DNA of 40,456 nucleotides from an uncultured Oscillospiraceae bacterium (GTDB taxonomy: Bacteria > Bacillota > Clostridia > Oscillospirales > Ruminococcaceae): assembly GCA_904396495.1 (NCBI GenBank), contig CAJFOJ010000065.1:1-40456 (forward strand), written 5' to 3'. Below, piece after piece: positions 40,164-40,456 of the stretch. Within the stretch, counting starts at the first letter, position 1, and every line of letters begins with the position of its first letter. The notes under the pieces were generated by a model. The model saw only the letters and a list, made by a program, of their open reading frames with translations. It was not told the origin of the DNA and did not search any database. The position numbers and the translations under genes were made by a program.

Positions 40164-40210
40164 CAGGACGCCCCTGGCACAATGATGCCAGGGGCGTCCT
40201 GTGTGTTTTC
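40164..40210. terminator. Strong intrinsic terminator
   Basis: A perfect 16-bp stem (40164-40179 with 40186-40201, 6-base loop) is followed by TGTGTTTTC. It ends the ior-paaK-ACT cluster and separates it from the convergent gene at 40244. Confidence 0.85.
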
Positions 40211-40243
40211 TATTAAAGAGGACGATTATTTTTCTACGGATGA

Positions 40244-40456
40244 TTATGCCCAAACTCCATCGGCATTGACCCAGTATCCGTCCGGGGTGTAACGATTTGT
40301 ATACATCGCCCCGTCGGAGCCCAGGTAATACCACTTTCCGGAGGACTTGATCCACCGGTTGGCGTACATTGCACCACTGGAATCTACGTAGTACCACTTG
40401 TTGTACCACTTAATCCATCTGCTTTTCGCCATGGTGCCGTCCGCCTGCATAAAGTA
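40244..40456 (-). CDS. Cell-wall-binding repeat protein (C-terminal part only)
   Basis: The last ~70 residues of a gene that enters from the right edge. They consist of ~20-residue choline-binding-like repeats: ...GTMAKSRWIKWYNKWYYVDSSGAM, YANRWIKSSGKWYYLGSDGAM, and a final YWVNADGVWA before the stop. Such W/Y/G repeats anchor proteins to teichoic acid choline or other wall polymers. The enzymatic part and the start lie outside the window. Confidence 0.85.
   Translation of the reverse strand, partial: YFMQADGTMAKSRWIKWYNKWYYVDSSGAMYANRWIKSSGKWYYLGSDGAMYTNRYTPDGYWVNADGVWA

Overview
This window looks like chromosomal DNA of a gut-type Firmicute of class Clostridia, probably near Oscillospiraceae/Ruminococcaceae. 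That assignment is inferred from gene families, strong AGGAGG-type ribosome binding sites, moderately high GC in the core genes, and the gene set: SDR-type mannonate oxidoreductase, an indolepyruvate:ferredoxin oxidoreductase cluster, a DUF815 ATPase and a MATE pump. No rRNA gene, complete tRNA gene or transposase gene was found.

Layout. 1-1240: two tandem copies of a small module. Each has a TTG-start ribbon-helix-helix (RHH) protein under a promoter with paired repeats, followed by a conserved 82-bp block. On the minus strand each block carries a strong promoter and an intrinsic terminator, predicting an ~80-nt antisense RNA. 1241-2641: a MATE exporter on the minus strand with a cre-like operator. 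2928-9365: a hexuronate/sugar region (uxuA, SDR-type uxuB, eda, a DUF1287 protein, a TIM-barrel isomerase, a Gfo/Idh/MocA oxidoreductase). The uxuA-uxuB gap holds a second copy of the uxuA promoter motif, a terminator and several CRISPR-like repeats. 9366-10440: a MITE-like repeat and a small membrane protein whose promoter is bracketed by two LexA-type boxes. 10545-17017 (minus): an operon of an ArsR regulator, an RND/MMPL transporter and an 1157-residue GLUG-repeat surface protein, with a palindromic operator upstream.

17368-22060: a polymorphic-toxin-like locus. A 597-residue protein has a GC-rich constant N-terminus and an AT-rich variable C-terminus. It is followed by an immunity-like gene, a fossil of the toxin N-terminus, a second related gene and a frameshifted third one. 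22160-27217: a four-gene amino-sugar operon (two Gfo/Idh/MocA oxidoreductases, NagA, and a NagB-like deaminase fused to a TIM-barrel isomerase). 27277-33003: TatD, a cluster of stem-loops, an XRE regulator, a DUF815 ATPase, a sodium:solute symporter and a zinc-ribbon membrane protein.

33041-40083: an aryl/phenylacetate metabolism cluster (two PaaK-type CoA ligases, iorA, iorB, an ACT protein) with an AIM24 protein and a histidine phosphatase inserted. 40244-40456 is the C-terminal end of a cell-wall-binding-repeat protein that runs off the right edge.

The strongest candidates for undescribed biology are the RHH/antisense-RNA modules at the left end and the toxin/immunity locus. The NagB-isomerase fusion and the CRISPR-like repeats with related 'spacers' come next. 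All calls come from reading the sequence; no database search was run.
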